A model generated the notes under the pieces. That model did not search any database. It was given only the letters and a program-made list of their open reading frames with translations, and had not been told where the DNA came from. The position numbers were made by a program, and so were the translations under genes. A stretch of DNA of 32,117 bases from Rhodospirillales bacterium 69-11 (GTDB taxonomy: Bacteria > Pseudomonadota > Alphaproteobacteria > Acetobacterales > Acetobacteraceae): assembly GCA_001898425.1 (NCBI GenBank), contig MKTV01000006.1, positions 1,181-33,297 of the forward strand. Reading direction: 5' to 3'. Positions 29,157-32,117 of the stretch are shown here, one piece after another. The number at the start of each line of letters is the position of its first letter. The first letter of the stretch is position 1.

Positions 29157-32117
29157 TTACCAGGTATCGATCACCGTGCGTCGCTTGCCGGTGGGCTGGG
29201 TTGGCGGCAGCGAGCGGTAGCCGCGCATGATCCAGCGCCGTGTATCCGACGGATCGATCACATCGTCGATTTCGAGATAGGCTGCCATGTTGGTGGCGCG
29301 CCCGCGGGCGTAGGATTGCGCCACCATCTTCTGGAACAGGGCTTCGCGCGCTTCCGGCGTGGGCTCCGCCTCCAGCTCTTTGCGGTAGCCAAGCCGCACC
29401 GCACCTTCCAGTCCCATGCCGCCGAATTCGCCGGTGGGCCATGACACGATGAAGAACGGGGCGTGGAAACTGCCCGCCGCCATCGCCTGTGCACCAAGGC
29501 CGTAACCTTTGCGCAGGACCACGGTGAATACCGGCACGCTCATGGTGCCGGAGACGACGAACATACGGCTGACGCGGCGCACCAGAGAGGTTTTCTCCGC
29601 TTCCGGTCCCACCATGAATCCCGGCGTATCGCAAAGCGAGATGATGGGAAGACCGAAACCGTCGCAAAGCTGCATGAAGCGCGCCGCCTTGTCGGCACAG
29701 GGCCCGTCGATCGCGCCCGCCAGATACATCGGGTTGTTGGCGATCAGGCCGAACGGTTTGCCTTCGATCCGCACCAGCGCGGTAATCATCCCGGGCGCGA
29801 ATTCGGGCCGCATTTCGAGCACCGATCCGGTATCGCACAACGCGTGGATCACTTTGCGGATTTCATAGACGCGCAGCCGGTTTTCCGGGATCAGGTGGCG
29901 CAGATTGCGCTGATCGGCGGCGTTCCATTCCTTCAGGTCGCCCTGAAAATAACCGAGATACTGCTTGGCGGCGGCCACCGCCTCGATCTCGTCGGCCACT
30001 GCGATGTCGACCACGCCGTTCGGTACCTGCACGCTCATCGGGCCGACTTCTTCGGGCCTGTAAACGCCAAGCCCGCCGCCCTCGATCATCGCGGGCCCAC
30101 CCATGCCGATATTGGAATTGGCGGTGGCGATGATGACGTCGCTTGCACCCAGCAGCGCCGCGTTGCCTGCGAAACAGCGCCCGGAATTGATGCCGACACG
30201 CGGCACCAGCCCGCTCAATTGCGAATAGGCGCGGAAGGTCGGGGTGTCGAGACCGGCAACACCGGGAAAATCGGTGTCGCCGGGGCGCCCGCCGCCGCCT
30301 TCGGCAAAACAGACGATGGGAAGTTTCCATTCCTCCGCCACTTTCAGAAGGCGATCCTTCTTGCGGTGGTTCATCGCGCCCTGCGTGCCGGCCAGCACGG
30401 TGTAGTCATAGGCCATCACCGCGCAGCGCGCGGCATGCTCCCCGAACGATTGCGCGTTGACGGTGCCGATGCCGGTGATGATGCCGTCGCCCGGTGTGTT
30501 CTGGATCAGATCGTCCAGCGTGCGGCGGCGGCGCTGGGCCGCGAAAGCCAGTGCGCCATATTCGATGAAGCTGCCGGGGTCGACCAGATCGGCCACGTTC
30601 TCGCGCGCGGTGCGCTGGTTGGTCTTGCGCCTGCGCGCCACCGCGGCCGGCCGGTTCTCGTCAAAGCTGAAGGCGTGGCGGTCGATCGAATCCCGCAGGT
30701 CCTGGCGGATATGATCGGGGTCGATGGTTTTTTCGGCTTCCGCCTCGGCGGCGGCCACGGTTTCCGGCAGCACGAACAGGATGGCTTCGCCTTCGCCCAG
30801 CACATCGCCCGGCTTGGCCGCGATCGAATGCACCCGGCCTGATACGGCGCTGCCGACCAGATGTTCCATCTTCATCGCTTCCAGCACGGCAATCGCCGCG
30901 CCTTCGCGCACCAGTGCGCCGGGTTCGGCGTCGATGCTGACGATCTTGGCCTGCATCGGCGCGATGACGGCCACAGTGCCGTCCGGCGCCGCCACTTTTA
31001 CAGCCGCCGGTGCGGTTTGCGCCGCGGCGGCCGCGGGAAGATGCAGTGGCTGCCACTTCGCAGCCGCATCGACCAACGCGGGAAGATTTTCTTCCACAAA
31101 GCGGGTGTGAACCTTGCCTTCGCTCAGGGCCGGGTTCGCGATCAGCGCGTGCAGAAAGCCGAGATTGGTGTCGGCACCGGCAATCGCGAATTCGCCGAGT
31201 GCACGGCGCCCGCGCGACAGGCTTTGCGCGAAACTTTCGCCATGCACGATCAGCTTGGCCAGCAGCGGATCGAAAGACGGATTGGTGCGATAGCCTTCGT
31301 AACCGCAACCATCCACCCGCACGCCGGGGCCAGCCGGACTGGAATAGGTGGTGAGCGTGCCGCCCGACGGTTTGATGGTGCCGTCGGCAGCGATGCGCTC
31401 CACATTCACCCGCAATTGCATGGCAAAGCCGCGCGGCCGGGCGATGGCGTTCTGCTTCAGGCCCAGTTCTTCCAGGCTTGCCCCTTGCGCAAGGCGGATC
31501 TGCACCGCGACCAGATCGGTGCCGGTCACCTCTTCTGTCACGGTGTGTTCGACCTGAAGCCGGGGATTGGCTTCGATGAAGGCGAATTCGGGGCTGCGCT
31601 TTTTCGGCGCGGGATCGACCAGAAACTCGAAAGTGGCGAGCCCCCTCAACTTCACATCATCTGCCAGCCAAACGGCGGCATCCAGCAACTGGCGGCGCAG
31701 CTTTTCGTCCAGAAACGGCGCCGGCGCGATTTCGACAATCTTCTGGTGGCGGCGCTGCAGGGTGCAATCGCGTTCCCAGAAATGGACCGCACTTTTGCCG
31801 TCGCCTGCCACCTGCACCTCGATATGGCGCGCATTGGCCATGAAGGCTTCGACATAAACCTCGTCGATCCCGAACGAGGCGCGGGCTTCCGACCGGCAGC
31901 GGTTGTAGGCTTCCTCCAACTGATCGGCCGCGGTGACGATGCGCATGCCGCGCCCGCCGCCGCCCGCGATCGCCTTGATGATGATGGCGCCGTGGCTTTT
32001 CAGAAAATCGCGCGCTTCGGCCAGGCTGGTGGGGCCGCTGGTGCCTTGCAGCACCGGCACGCCGAACCGGTCCGCCAGCGCGCGCGCTTTCGCCTTGTCG
32101 CCGAACACGCGCAGCAC
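29157..32117 (-). CDS. Single-chain biotin-dependent acyl-CoA carboxylase (BC-BCCP-CT), N-terminus off window
   Basis: 986 residues are visible and the reading frame is open at the window edge, so the N-terminal part of the biotin carboxylase domain is missing. Order: biotin carboxylase with the ATP-grasp loop IIKAIAGGGGRGMRIV, CTLQRRHQKIVE and EANPRLQVEHTVTEEVTG; biotin carrier domain with VLEAMKMEH; then a carboxyltransferase domain (FAEGGGGRPGD, CDTPGFMVGPEAEK, SGTMSVPVFTVVLRKGYGLGAQAM). One chain carrying all three activities fits the long-chain acyl-CoA carboxylase (LCC) type. It carboxylates an acyl-CoA using bicarbonate and ATP. It is not pyruvate carboxylase, which has a different carboxyltransferase. 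The substrate is uncertain. Confidence 0.9.
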   Translation of the reverse strand: MLRVFGDKAKARALADRFGVPVLQGTSGPTSLAEARDFLKSHGAIIIKAIAGGGGRGMRIVTAADQLEEAYNRCRSEARASFGIDEVYVEAFMANARHIEVQVAGDGKSAVHFWERDCTLQRRHQKIVEIAPAPFLDEKLRRQLLDAAVWLADDVKLRGLATFEFLVDPAPKKRSPEFAFIEANPRLQVEHTVTEEVTGTDLVAVQIRLAQGASLEELGLKQNAIARPRGFAMQLRVNVERIAADGTIKPSGGTLTTYSSPAGPGVRVDGCGYEGYRTNPSFDPLLAKLIVHGESFAQSLSRGRRALGEFAIAGADTNLGFLHALIANPALSEGKVHTRFVEENLPALVDAAAKWQPLHLPAAAAAQTAPAAVKVAAPDGTVAVIAPMQAKIVSIDAEPGALVREGAAIAVLEAMKMEHLVGSAVSGRVHSIAAKPGDVLGEGEAILFVLPETVAAAEAEAEKTIDPDHIRQDLRDSIDRHAFSFDENRPAAVARRRKTNQRTARENVADLVDPGSFIEYGALAFAAQRRRRTLDDLIQNTPGDGIITGIGTVNAQSFGEHAARCAVMAYDYTVLAGTQGAMNHRKKDRLLKVAEEWKLPIVCFAEGGGGRPGDTDFPGVAGLDTPTFRAYSQLSGLVPRVGINSGRCFAGNAALLGASDVIIATANSNIGMGGPAMIEGGGLGVYRPEEVGPMSVQVPNGVVDIAVADEIEAVAAAKQYLGYFQGDLKEWNAADQRNLRHLIPENRLRVYEIRKVIHALCDTGSVLEMRPEFAPGMITALVRIEGKPFGLIANNPMYLAGAIDGPCADKAARFMQLCDGFGLPIISLCDTPGFMVGPEAEKTSLVRRVSRMFVVSGTMSVPVFTVVLRKGYGLGAQAMAAGSFHAPFFIVSWPTGEFGGMGLEGAVRLGYRKELEAEPTPEAREALFQKMVAQSYARGRATNMAAYLEIDDVIDPSDTRRWIMRGYRSLPPTQPTGKRRTVIDTW

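Noticed and set aside
29463-30842. Open frame of about 460 codons on the plus strand inside the acyl-CoA carboxylase
   Set aside because: It is antisense to the carboxyltransferase domain, which has unmistakable motifs. The product is His/Arg-rich and has no domain.
1-32117. CRISPR arrays, rRNA genes, insertion sequences
   Set aside because: I saw no regularly spaced repeats, rRNA-like sequence, or transposase genes with terminal inverted repeats.

Overview
The window is GC-rich DNA from an alphaproteobacterium. The class is supported by the cell-cycle phosphotransferase ChpT, a DUF1134 protein, an HWE/HisKA_2-type sensor kinase, a CsbD gene with a GAAAC-N17-CGTT promoter-like site, and a trb conjugation cluster of the kind carried by rhizobial, sphingomonad and related integrative elements. 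I cannot name the genus.

Positions 1 to about 14637 are the right-hand part of an integrative and conjugative element (ICE). A ribbon-helix-helix gene and trbB-C-D-E-J-L-F-G-I encode a P-type (IncP/Ti-like) mating-pair-formation type IV secretion system. DUF2274 and DUF736 genes follow; both are usual companions of this ICE family. Next comes accessory cargo: a divergent tandem pair of unknown paralogues, a HEPN-like protein, and a RES toxin with an antitoxin that fuses an excisionase-type helix-turn-helix to a Xre/MbcA/ParS-type toxin-binding tail. A tyrosine recombinase lies last, about 220 bases before a tRNA 3' end (T-arm, acceptor strand, CCA) at 14610-14637, which I read as the attachment-site junction. 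Relaxase, coupling protein and the other end of the element lie to the left, outside the window.

Positions 14638-32117 look like ordinary chromosome. In order they hold: a SAM methyltransferase; a divergent TetR regulator/crotonase pair sharing two operator-like palindromes; a small basic protein; a cold-shock protein; a sensor kinase with a degenerate ATP-binding domain; a second TetR regulator; CsbD; an AI-2E-family permease with a long cytoplasmic extension; a stand-alone secF; a secreted DUF1134 protein; a small membrane protein; CysQ; a PEP-CTERM surface protein with a good sigma-54 promoter match; chpT behind a TTAA-N7-TTAA CtrA-type box; a CheY-like receiver and CheR; and, running off the right edge, a single-chain biotin-dependent acyl-CoA carboxylase.

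The most interesting points are these. The motif TGTCCAAYA is shared by the toxin-antitoxin promoter and the int-att region, which may link the antitoxin to element mobility. The PEP-CTERM gene has a sigma-54 promoter. A CtrA box precedes chpT. The HWE-type kinase has lost its N-box Asn and G1-box Asp.
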